Shown here: positions 45,266 through 55,736 of the stretch, piece after piece
How positions within the stretch are numbered: the stretch's first letter is position 1
Layout of the letters: each line of letters opens with the position of its first letter
Assembly: GCA_964034945.1 (NCBI GenBank)
Contig: OZ035960.1
Span: 14,759,903-14,823,902 of the forward strand
Direction of reading: 5' to 3'
Length of the DNA stretch: 64,000 nt
DNA from: Chrysopilus asiliformis
Taxonomy: Eukaryota; Arthropoda; Insecta; Diptera; Rhagionidae
Notes under the pieces: model-generated
The model's input: only the letters and a program-made list of their open reading frames with translations
The model's database searches: none
Told to the model about the DNA's origin: nothing
Translations under genes and position numbers: made by a program

Positions 45266-48090
45266 AGTAAACCAGTCGAGTAGCGTGATAAGTTTTTCAC
45301 TTTAACATTGTCTGAATATCCACTTGTAACAAAAATCCCCAGTAGGATTAGCGATTTTCCTTGCCGGAGTTTTAAATTAGGGACCGTCCATTAATTTTCG
45401 AAAAGGGAGACAAATTTGATTTTACTAGCACATTTTTATTCAAACTGAATGAATTTTGAACTTTTAATTAAATCGTAAACATTGTAACTCAACTAAAAAT
45501 TAGTAAAATCCTGAACAAATTTCTACAAATCTAGTCTCAATTTTTAATTTAAATCTTTTCAACTGCCGTTTGCATGAATGTTAATTTGATTGTGTTGGAT
45601 AGCTTTTAACTCCATTGACCTAATTTCTTAAAAAAACATATTAAAATCTACATTTAATGGCGCCAGATTGAAAACAGAAATGTTATTAAAAGTTTCGCAA
45701 AAGCCCTTGGCAGATTTATTTATGTAATTTTATTTGATGACAGCTGGAAGTCCAGCACGATTTAAGAAGCAAAATTAATGGAAATTACTATGAAATGAAA
45801 TGAAAAAAAAACAGGCAAACATAAATTGTCCAGTTATCACCGTCAAAGACCCATTTCGGTGCTGGAAAAATGTTGAAATCGGATATCTAAAAGCTCACTG
45901 GATTGTCAATATGTATCTCTAATCGGGATTTGGCGATCGTTAATACAATCCACTACCAGTCACAGAACGTATCGTATTATAGAAAACATATTTTATGCAG
46001 CGGCGGCATTAACATTAAAATTCCTGTTTTTTTTCTACGATTTAAATGCGACACACTCCTAATGGAATTAGGTAAAACGCTTCATAAATTTATCATCGTC
46101 ACAATGTCACACGTCCGTGGGACTTATTTCCATAATTTATTGATCGATGTAACAAATGTTATGGGGCCAAATATCAAAATCATCAGTTTGAACATTATCT
46201 ACGTGTGTTTAATTCATTTCATGCCTGATGACTATACGATTTTCCCGTACAATTCAACGTCGTCGATGGTCCGATTTTGAGAATGGCTTCTTTTTGAGTT
46301 ATGTCTTCATAAAATTTATGCTTTTTTTTCTCCACTCTCTTTTTCCCCGATTTCTGATTTCGATCTGAATTGACGATCGTACAATTGATTAACGGACTAA
46401 GTGATTGGCTCGACATCGAGATAAATTCAAATTTAAATTAATGAACGGAAAGACGTGACAACATTTAATAAAACACGAAAACGACCCACGATCATTATCT
46501 CTGGATATATGTTGAATTTCCACGAAAACACACACACACATGGTGATTAAAATGCAACGGTTCTGGTTAAAAGTGGAACATTTTTAATTTTTTTTTTGTT
46601 TGAAGATAGCAGAATAATTTAAAGAAATTTAACTAATTGTAACGAAATTGTAACGAAAATACTAAGTCCAGTTCGCACTCAAATTCAAATTCAGCGTTTC
46701 ACCAGGAAACGTTCAAGGAGAGGGAAAGTCTAGTTAAATCTTTGCCCACTACAGGTGTGGGGTTTTCTATAAATTATGTCACGCTAATTTTCAGCCACCC
46801 CCCCCCCCCCCTCCCCCCCTCCCCTAATATAGGTAAACATACATATAATGCAAGGAAACTTTGCCGGCACTAGCTAAACTAGTCCTGCAACAGGCTTAAA
46901 ACCTTTACTCAAGTTTTCACAGTGTGGAATACAAAGCGCCAAATTTAAAAATTTACCACATGCAAAAATCTCTTCAATATTTAATGATTGGTTATGGAGA
47001 AACTGAGAGAAAAATTTCATATCAAGCCAATCAAACAGCATAAAGTTTAAAATTCCTTGAAAAGACGTTAGAGGAATTACCAAGAAATTCTTATCGAAAA
47101 GTTTAGGTATGAATTATGCAAATGTTTCAGTATGGAATATTTCAGTATAAGTGTGAAATACTTAAAAAGTTCCCAGCACGTTGTTGTGAAAATGCGATTT
47201 TCGTAGAAAACCCGACTTTTCCAAGTTTAAAATTTGTTTCGTTCATTGAGATGTATGTAAATAAACTTCTGTTGCCGTTTACTTGAATGCATTTGCAAGT
47301 TATTTTGCAACTTTTGTCTTTATATTCTTTTAAAAGTATTATATGTATTTCCATATTTCTAGAAAATCACAAGACGTACTCAATTTCTCCTGAAAAGTGA
47401 AGTCGCATGAATAGAGTCTTGACCTCTTGAAATTGTCATTGAACTTGTAAAATTTAAAAAAAATCATGTTTTTCACCCATCATCCAATGATAAAATCCAA
47501 TGATAAAAGCATTTAAATATGTCGATCTCATAACTAAAGTGAAAAATGCCGCATTTAAATAAAATGTCGCAGACAAAGGAATTTTAATTAAAAGCATACC
47601 CCGCAGGACTATCTTTCATATTTAAATTACGGTAAAAAACGGATAATTTTCCTGACTGGATCCTTTATCCTATCGCTCCCAGCTATATAGCGGGTTACAA
47701 GCAGAAGAATATGCAAACAGCTCGGAATTGTACACTTTATCAGGACATTTATGCGAGTCCCGTCAACATTCAGCACGCGGGACACGAAACAGTCTCAACG
47801 AGGATACGAGTATGTGACAAAAACAAACGTCAGAAAAAAAGAAAGTGGAACACGTGGACATGTAAAAGGGATACAAAACGAACTACATACGAATAAATTC
47901 TATTTTTATATATAGCGTGACTGTTTGAAGCTTATAAAATAATCCATTTCAACCAGAAGCGAAGAAAAAATCCATACCTTTATAAAACGCACGATTAAAA
48001 AAGTTCGATGTAAATTTAACAAGTTTAAAGACACTTTTTAATGATTTTTTCAGTGTGATTTGCTATGATTCACTGCTAATTTTTTATACC
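45266..48090. other. Non-coding AT-rich stretch with a poly-C tract
   Basis: No supported gene. A C-rich run (about 13 C, then CTCCCCCCTCCCCT) lies at 46798-46826. The rest appears unique. Confidence 0.4.
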
Positions 48091-48700
48091 TCATATGGTG
48101 AAACCACAAAGGATATAATACGTTTGATAAATCTAGACTAGATTTTTACATGTCTGTCAGTCTGTCTGTCCCTGGACACACGAATTAGGCTAAAGACTTG
48201 AAATTAAGCCCAGCCGTGTATTTTGTGACTAGGTAGGTCCATACCGTTAACGAACAAAATCAAACTACTCCTTCCAATAACTGGGCCTGTGCCTTAAGTG
48301 CACCTGCACAGGGCGCAGACCCGGGGGTGGGGTAATAGTGTTTTACAAATACCAGCAGACCAGAAAAAAATTTTTTGATCAATTTTAGTGCGCTTTACAC
48401 GACCGACGTTTGTATTTTTTTGGATTGTGAAAAGAAAAAAAAAGAAACTACTGAACCGATTGGCCTGAAACTTGGCATAGATGTTGGCCGGGGGTCCAGT
48501 CCCAACATAGACCTATTAAAAAGTAGCCCGAGAGGTGGGGGAGTAAGGGGAGGGGGTAAAGTGATCTCGTAAATTAGCTCTTCCTCTATCTTACCCTTTC
48601 GCGGGGAAACTACCGAGCCGATTGGCCTGAAGTTTAGCTCCACAATAGACCATCAAAAAAAAATTTGAAAAAACTTGACCCGGCAACGACGGGTATGCAA
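48090..48700 (+). mobile_element. Helitron-like repeat, forward, degraded
   Basis: GTCTGTCAGTCTGTCTGTCC at 48151-48171 is followed by two blocks reading AAACTACTGAACCGATTGGC and CTGAA[A/G]CTT[G/A]GC, an AGGGGAGGGGGTAAAGTGAT segment, and finally GACCCGGCAACGACGGGTAT at 48679-48698. It is collinear with the reverse of 51010-51511. The terminal CTAG is mutated (GCAAGTTTGT), so the end is not intact. Confidence 0.6.
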
Positions 48701-49305
48701 GTTTGTTGGAGAAATAAATATGTCTGGTTACCTGTGCAATACTCACCTGGCTAGAAAATTATAGTTACCTGGAAGTTTTGTATTTTATCATTATTCAGTA
48801 AACTGTCGTTGTGAAAAGATTATGTTTAATTTTTGTTGTTCAGTTTTATTGTTAAATTAAATATATTTGATCGGTAATAAGTGTTTGGACCTTGGACATA
48901 CTTGTTCCTCCTATCATAATCTTCAATAAAGCTAGTATTTCTATAAATTTTTTTTACTTCGGCCAGCTTGCAAACAAGCTTTAAGATCAAATCTCATAAT
49001 TTAAAAAAAAATGTAGGGCACCCAAAATTAAAAGTCTTTACGGCTAGAACACATCATGGATTATAAGTTAAGCACTCAACAACAGGGAATTTTTAGAATA
49101 TGCGAATTATATTAACTAATAAAATGTGATTGTTTTCCTAGATTTTTTACGAGGTATGACAGTTTTTACGTTCGTTCGTCCTATAAGTGTATACTATAGG
49201 TTGGAAATCGTTGTCACTGAGAATTTGTATCATAGATTCCCGTTAATATTAAGCCATTTAAAGTTTTCCATAGAAAAATATGTGAAAATGTGCTTCTTTT
49301 CCCAG
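48701..49305. other. Non-coding AT-rich stretch
   Basis: I see no gene or structured repeat here. Confidence 0.35.
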
Positions 49306-49482
49306 GAATCTGGGTACCCCGGAGAAAAGGGATTTTTCTCTATTTATCCTGCCAATAATCATATTGTATCAGAGAATTCCAAAAGAAATCGTGCCTGCTC
49401 AGTTCAGCTACGTGCACCTCTAAGAAATGAGAAATGCCAATCTACGAAGAGATTCTTCACACACGACTGGTACAGTCAATAA
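49306..49482 (+). CDS. Candidate terminal exon of an unknown gene
   Basis: A strong acceptor (TGCTTCTTTTCCCAG, AG at 49304-49305) opens a 58-codon frame to a stop at 49482. The peptide has ESGYPGEKGFFSIYPANN at its start and KRFFTHDWYSQ at its end, with more Gly, Pro, Arg and Cys than AT-rich noise would give. No upstream exon or family is recognised. It is a lead only. Confidence 0.22.
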   Translation, partial: ESGYPGEKGFFSIYPANNHIVSENSKRNRACSVQLRAPLRNEKCQSTKRFFTHDWYSQ

Positions 49483-51009
49483 TTTTACCACTTCACATTT
49501 TTATTAGATATCAATTTATATCAAAAAATATGTTTACAGTAGACACGATCAGAATGTAAAAATTTTGAAATTTTCAATCATTCTCCGTTGATTCAAGAAA
49601 TAAACACTAAAGAAAAGCTCATGAAAAATTTTACTAAAAGCAACTTTTACTCGAACTTTGTATAAAAATTCAAAAATAAAACATTCTGAAACAACCTAGA
49701 TTTCACTTAAAGTTTTTGAGATTATTTAAGTATAATTTAGTTGTTAGGATTTTTTGTGCAAACATAAGTAGGGTCGGGTAGGGTGAAGTGGTCCGTCGGG
49801 AGAAGTGGTCCCTAGGGAGAAGAACAGAATATGCAACTCTCATCTGTAAGAATTACACCGAAGAAACCAACACCAAACCAGACCAAACGCTCATTTGTTA
49901 CTTATATTTTTGATTAAACTTGATGATTATATTTTATTTGTCATTTAATTTTATGTTTATGCGATTTCTGGAAAAATTTTGTGGGTGGACCATTTCTCCC
50001 TACCATTTTGAAAAAATCGAAAAATTAAAGTTTTCGATAAATGCCTAAAAATTAAATTTAATGTCAAAAAGTTGGCAATCTGCGAATGCAGAAAGTTAGC
50101 TTAGGTCCTGCGCTTGCGATTTGACTATCTTATCATGCAAAAATTCCAATTTTTAACCATGTTTTGGCCAATAATAAAAAGGTGGACCACTTCACCCTAC
50201 CTGACCCTACCAAAAAATCATTTGAAATAAAAATCTGGAAACAATTATGTTTATTCAACCAATAATTCTTCCTGCTATCCAAAAAAAACGTGAAAAAATT
50301 GATTTCTTGTCCCGGAAAAAACAGAAAATACTCAATTTGAAGTTGTGTTGTAAATCTCCTGCCGGAATTGATTTGTATCCATTTGCAGCTTTGTTTACGA
50401 AATAATTCAATTGGCACTCAAGAAAAATCCTTTAATCGAATTCCTTCTCGACAAAGTACTTCTCTGAATTGAATTAGCAAAGTTTTATAATACTTTTCGA
50501 AGCATTGAAAAGTTTCCTTTTTTATTTTCCATTTTGTTCGCTCGGTAAAGTGCACAACGTTACCCGATTTATTTAATTCTACTTTTCGTACAATATTTCT
50601 GGGAATTTCATAGAAAATAAAATCCTTCAAACAGAATTAGGATTGCTAAATAAATAAACGAAATCAGAAGATATTTTCTTCATATTCATCTTTCGTATTT
50701 ACTATTGATATTGGAATAAAGACATTTTTATCTTTGAAGAATTGAAAACGTTTCCTGGAATATTCAAAAAGACTTTAAGATGTACCTGTTTAAGAAAGCG
50801 TTCTTTAATTTGTTGAATTATTGATACTGAAGTAGCTTAGTTTTTGTTAATTTGAGGTTTTAGATTTTTTTACTGCCTTTCAATGTTTCAATTTCTAAAA
50901 ATTTAATTTACAATCAGATGATATTTTTCTTGCTTCGTTAGCTCACGCGCGCACTGCAATGGTAAGCGTGCAAAATGGGGCTAAAGTAGCAAGGAGCTAT
51001 ATATATATA
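49483..51009. other. Non-coding stretch
   Basis: No gene. AGGGT.AAGTGGTCC / GGACCA(C)TTC.CCCTACC phrases at 49775-49812 and 49985-50215 occur in both orientations (GGTAGGGTGAAGTGGTCC facing GGTGGACCACTTCACCCTAC), which suggests the arms of a foldback element of about 430 bp. Confidence 0.45.
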
Positions 51010-51511
51010 CTAGCTTGCATACCCGTCGTTGCCGGGTTAAGTTTTTTCAAAAAAAAATTTTTTTGATGGTCTATGTTGGAGCTAAACTTCAGGCCAATCG
51101 GCTCGGTAGTTTCCCCGCGAAAGGGTAACATAGAGGAAGAGCTAAGTTTCGAGATCACTTTACCCCTCCCCTTACTACCCCACCTCGCGGGCTACTTTTT
51201 AATGGGTATATGTTGTGGCTGGACCCCGACGAACATCTATGCCAAGTTTCAGGCCAATCGGCTCGGTAGTTTCCCCGCGAAAGAGTAACATAGCGCAAAA
51301 ACTAAGTTTCAAAATCACTTTACCCCTTCCCCTTACTCCCCACACCCTCGCGCTACTTTTCCGTATGCCTATGTTGGAACCAGAACTACCACAGACACTC
51401 ATGCCAAATTTCAAGTCAATCGGTTCAGTCGTTTTTGCGTGAAAGAGGAATAGACAGACAGACAGACAGACGGACAGACAGACAACAACTCATTTTTATA
51501 TATTAGTCTGA
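51010..51511 (-). mobile_element. Helitron-like non-autonomous element
   Basis: Read on the minus strand it begins A|TCAGACTAATATATAAAAA (5' TC at 51511-51510). A CTGTCTGTCCGTCTG-type tract follows at once (51453-51483). It ends with the hairpin ACCCGGCAACGACGGGT, then ATGCAAG and CTAG|T (CTAG at 51013-51010). The 5' TC, 3' CTAG, a short terminal hairpin 7 nt upstream and insertion between A and T are the Helitron hallmarks. Between them are three imperfect units of about 165 bp sharing GCCAATCGGCTCGGTAGTTT and TCCCCGCGAAAG. No Rep/helicase is encoded. Confidence 0.7.
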
Positions 51512-52908
51512 TGAAGTATGATATGATATAAAGCGTCACGCTAATTTTAGACTTTTCAGACGTCCGTCCTCTCCACACTCGACACATTTTTTCGCCATTT
51601 TATGTATTGAGTTTAGTACACACTACCAAAGTTCTCTATCCCCCGCATTTTATGCGCAACCCCAAAATTATCCTTGGGATACCATCGCAGTGCGCGTCTA
51701 GCTTTAACGAACCTGATACTATTGTCGTCTTCTTGAAGCCTTTTAGTGCAGCTTCTTGAGTTTTTAATCTTTTATAAAACAGATATAACAGATATTATGT
51801 GTTAATTTCAAAAAATAAAGTTCTAATCAAATCTAAATAAACAGATGAAAAAATTAACTATATTAACCAACAAAATTCCTTTAAACTGTCATCAAAATAT
51901 CAAAATAACGATTGATTTATTGATGACATCACCATGTCATTCAGATTCCGCTCAATAAAAACCGATTTTACAAGAAAAATCTCATTCCTGTCGTCGACGG
52001 GACGAGTAAATGTTGTAAATGCGATGTGATATAAAAAAATGTTGTGTCCTTGAAAAACATAAAGTTATCTTGGCAATAGCTTAATGGCGGCTGAAAATGG
52101 ACCCTCAATTTGCCCATCAAATTTGCCAACTAACCTACAATAAATTGAGAACTTTTTTTATAGCATCCATCGCGAAGTTGTCTCCGTTCAATCCATCAAA
52201 GTCATTTGAAATTTTATGAGCTTGTTGTTATCCTGGATGACAAATTGTACGTGAAAATCGAGTTAAAAAACACAAACAATGAACGAGTACTTAGTACAAA
52301 GTAAAGTTGGTAAAATATTCAATACAAATTGAGAAAAAATGTTACAATATACCCAAATGGAACTACAACGCAATAACGAACTCTTAATGGTTGTCTAGAT
52401 TCAATTTATTTCGATAAACACTATCCATTTAATATTCAATTTCTTTTTTTATTCTGTTGTGAAAAAAATAAAAAATCGATTTAAAAAAAGCAATCACGTC
52501 TGAAGTGAAATTTACTCATAGTTGATTAATTTTAGCACTATTTGTTAGTACAGAATAGTTGAAAGTGGTGGCTGCGTCATTTACGTTCAATTAAATGCTG
52601 AATTAATTACGCGTAATTAATGTATGTAAACCTCCGATTTTAGGTGTAATCAACGTAATTAATGTAATTAATTAAAAAGTCATCGAGTACCGCGGATTAA
52701 ATGGATTAAAAACTATTTCATATGGAAATATTGAAGAATTTTGTTATACGAAGCTTCGTTTCATTGTTCCCAGAAACCGGATTGACACGGGGATATGTAA
52801 AACAAATTTTTCTTTAATCAATACCAAATCCACTGTAGTTTTCAGGAAATTCTGCCACCCGATTTTCTAGAATTTGTCGGGATTTTTAAAAGCTTTTATT
52901 TAGCTCGC

Positions 52909-52910
<2 letters not shown>
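51512..52910. other. Non-coding AT-rich stretch with AATTAATTACGCG palindromes
   Basis: No gene is supported. AATTAATTACGCGTAATTAA at 52602-52621 with flanking TAATTAATGTAATTAATTAA belongs to a small family also seen at 55115-55135 and 59415-59520. Confidence 0.45.
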
Positions 52911-52911
<1 letters not shown>

Positions 52912-52957
<46 letters not shown>

Positions 52958-53460
52958 GGGGTCAAATCTTGCAATCAAATTTTGACCCACTTCCACTTGT
53001 CCGATTGACTTGAAATTTTGCACACTTATATAAGTCCGATGACAATACAATATTTTCACTACTTCGTCCTTGTAAGGATAACGGAAGGTCCTGTAAGGAT
53101 AACGTGATTATCCTTTTCTCCAAATTTTGCGGAAAAAAATCTATTCTGGGGGTTTTTGGGGTCGCTGAATCCGAATCTGTCATTAAAAAGTCAGTAAGGA
53201 TAACGGAAGGTCCTGTAAGGATAACGTGATTATCCTTTTCTCCAAATTTTCCGGAAAAAAATCTATTCTGGGGGTTTTTGAGGTCGCTGAATCCGAATCT
53301 GTCATTAAAAAGTCTGTAAGGATAACGGAAGGTCCTGTAAGGATAACGTGATTATCCTTTTCTCCAAATTTTCCGGAAAAAAATCTATTCTGGGGGTTTT
53401 TGGGGTCGCTGAATACGATTCTCAAGTTAAAAAGCCTGTAAGGACATCTCAAATGTAAGG
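52912..53460. repeat. CTGT microsatellite followed by a 122-bp tandem repeat (three units)
   Basis: A (TCTG)n tract at 52914-52952 is followed by GACTTGAAATTTTGCACACT and then three units of 122 bp beginning GTAAGGATAACGGAAGGTCC at 53072, 53194 and 53316. Units differ by a handful of substitutions. Each contains GTGATTATCCTTTTCTCC and CTATTCTGGGGGTTTTTG. Open frames across it arise because 122-bp units shift frame between copies and are not evidence of a gene. Confidence 0.9.
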
Positions 53461-53490
53461 ATATATATTCGAAGACTAAAAAGAACAAAA

Positions 53491-53767
53491 TAAAAAAATT
53501 AAAAAATTAAAATTTTAAAAAAAAGCTTTTATTAAAAAAGAATGCACTAAAAAGAAAAAAATAATTTTCTGGACGCTGTGTATCACAAATATAAAAGCTT
53601 TTAAAAAGCGAGATAAAGCATAAAACAATAAAATAAAAACTTATCTCGCTTTTAAAAAGCTTTTATATTTGTGATACACAGCGTCCAGAAAATTATTTTT
53701 TTCTTTTTAGTGCATTCTTTTTTAATAAAAGCTTTTTTTTTAAATTTTAATTTTTTAATTTTTTTTT
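53491..53767. repeat. Very long near-perfect hairpin (about 126-bp arms, 24-nt loop)
   Basis: The left arm 53491-53616 and right arm 53641-53767 are complementary over about 126 bp. I find one swapped-base difference near the loop and a few in the outer A/T-rich ends. The inner 90 bp contains GGACGCTGTGTATCACAAAT and AGAATGCACTAAAAAG. It directly abuts the 122-bp tandem repeat. Confidence 0.9.
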
Positions 53768-53769
53768 AT

Positions 53770-54195
53770 AATGAACTACAACCCAAAGAAACTTGAAACA
53801 ACGAAAAAGTTTCACTTGAAGAAAACTAAATTGACGTACCTACGTAAGGTTCTTAAATCACCCACAAAATGCTAATGTTCCGGATAGTCGCATATATTTT
53901 TTATTACCTGAATTTAGTTATGAAACATCCTGTAAATTGCGAATTTGAATCTTACGATCATTGGATAAAATCCTTACAAATCAAAAACCCTGAATTTCCT
54001 CATCGCAAGATCAAAATTTATCAATAATTCTGTCAGTTTTTTGTCTGGCGTTTCTGCATTTGGTTCTGCATAAAGGACAGAATATTGAGATACGCTTCCC
54101 TGAAAAATTTTTAAGGGTGTATTTGGCCTTTGCATTCAAAATTTCTGAATTTTTTTTCTTTAAGGGTTTTTACGTATATTTCACTGCTCTCAAGA
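53770..54195. other. Non-coding AT-rich stretch
   Basis: I see no gene or repeat structure. Confidence 0.35.
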
Positions 54196-54201
54196 CATTT
54201 T

Positions 54202-54760
54202 TATACCCGTATGGTGAAACCAAAGGGTATATTAACTTTGCCTTACCGTTTGTAACGCCAAGATCCCGTCATCGCACAAAAAAATGAATTACACCAGTGT
54301 GTTTAGAATGATAAAAATATTTAATTTCTGCATGTCCGTCCGTCTGTCTGTCCGTCTGTCCGTCTGTCCGTCTGTCTGTCTGTCCGTCTGTCTGTGGCAC
54401 GGATTGCGGGCGCACGGATTGAGCTAGAGACTTGAAAGTTTGCACAGATCCGTTCCAAATGTGAGGCTAAGTTCGTTAATGGGCAAAAATGGACCATTAG
54501 GGGGGGGTACCCCCCATACGAACGAAATCGTTTTTTGTGAATATCTCGAAAACGGTGCATCTTATCAAAAACGTCCAAGAACAAAAGTTATTTAGGATAT
54601 GATTCTACATAAAACTCCCATACATCAAAATCCGTTTGGAATAAATTTTAAAAAATCTTATTGGAAAGTTTGACTTCAAAGTGGAATTTTGATACAACTG
54701 TTCGAATTTTGATACGAATATCACCATTTGGGTCTCCAATGATTGCCAGATTTTCTTTCG
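54202..54760 (+). repeat. Dispersed CTGT/CCGT repeat, second full copy
   Basis: Collinear with 16448-17000: TATACCCGTATGGTGAAACC, AACGCCAAGATCCCGTCA, a (TCCGTCTG)n tract at 54334-54394, GCACGGATTGAGCTAGAGAC, CATCAAAATCCG and GAATATCACCAT. The microsatellite differs in length and phase between the two copies while the flanks remain highly similar. Confidence 0.8.
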
Positions 54761-54829
54761 CATTTTTTTCCAAAACTAAATATTGCAGAGGAAAGGTTTG
54801 CGTTGATCAAAACTGATATTTTTTAATAT

Positions 54830-55145
54830 CGCCCTTTAATTAAAATTTTGCCCGCGGCGCGTTTTTTTAAGATGATACATTACTATAGTGCCTTTTTTCG
54901 ATTAAGATTTTGCCTGCGGTGTAATATTTGTTGTGTACCGAAAAACAAAGGGTATTTAGATAATCACAATCAAAAATGGGAACCTTTCTTCTCTCTTCTC
55001 TCTTCTCTCTAATCGGCCTTATCCCGGACGCCGCTGTGTCTTGGCACGGCCCTGCTAGTAGATAACACTTTTTAACAGAAAGATCAAATTATTCCATTAG
55101 TTACAATTATTAAAAAATCAGTTAATTACGCGTAAATCACCAGTC
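54830..55145. repeat. Patchwork of dispersed motifs ending in CTAG|T
   Basis: Holds two diverged CGCCGCAGGCG motifs (CCCGCGGCGCG at 54851, TGCCTGCGGTG at 54911), a short TCTTCTCTC run at 54985-55012 and then GGACGCCGCTGTGTC...GGCACGGCCCTG CTAG|T at 55053. This is reminiscent of a Helitron 3' end but without a clear hairpin. Next comes an AGTTAATTACGCGTAAATCA block shared with 59490-59520. Confidence 0.4.
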
Positions 55146-55736
55146 ATAAACCTATCTAATCCAGCTATAACGTTTTTTCAGGATACAAAATTCAAATGGA
55201 TTCCATTAATGAAAAAAACTTTTATTGCAAAACATTTTCATTGTATTTTCATCAAAATTATATAATCAAAGTTTCACACAAAAACTTTCACAAAACTCTT
55301 TGCCCCCTAAAGATAAGAAAACTTTCTTACGAAAATTTCTCTGCCAAGGGTGAAATTTTACTTGGTATTGAAACCACATTTCTCTATCCACTCATTCCGC
55401 ATCAAAGCATACTAAAATCATCATTTTACATCACTGGATATACGCGTAAATCTTTCTACTAATCAATAAATAAATAATAGTAAGATCAATGTCTCGAATA
55501 GCATTAAAATAAAATCTGAATTTTAATTGGAAATCTTAAATTAAACAAAAAGGGGGACAGCGGATAATTAAAATAAATAAACAATATATTTACATTTAAA
55601 TAATAAACTTAGAAGGTACAATGGAAAAGTTTCATTCTATATAGATTTGGATTGAATTTGAATTTCTTTTTGGGAGCAGCGCATTAGAATAAAATGTCGC
55701 TTTTCGTTGTTGTTGATGGCGTAATTTAATTCGTTG
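55146..55736 (-). other. Probable 3' UTR and downstream DNA of the 55.7-58.2 kb gene
   Basis: Minus-strand AATAAA is present as TTTATT at 55221-55226, about 510 nt past the stop codon, and an ATTAAA variant lies 7-12 nt past the stop. Which signal is used, if either, cannot be told from sequence. No other gene is seen. Confidence 0.35.

Noticed and set aside
45903..46280. 125-codon plus-strand frame
   Set aside because: AT-rich composition, no splice context and no motif. Judged a chance ORF.
51073..51442. Plus-strand frames with a repeated ANRLGSF-like phrase
   Set aside because: The phrase comes from the internal tandem units of the Helitron-like element and is present in other frames as well.
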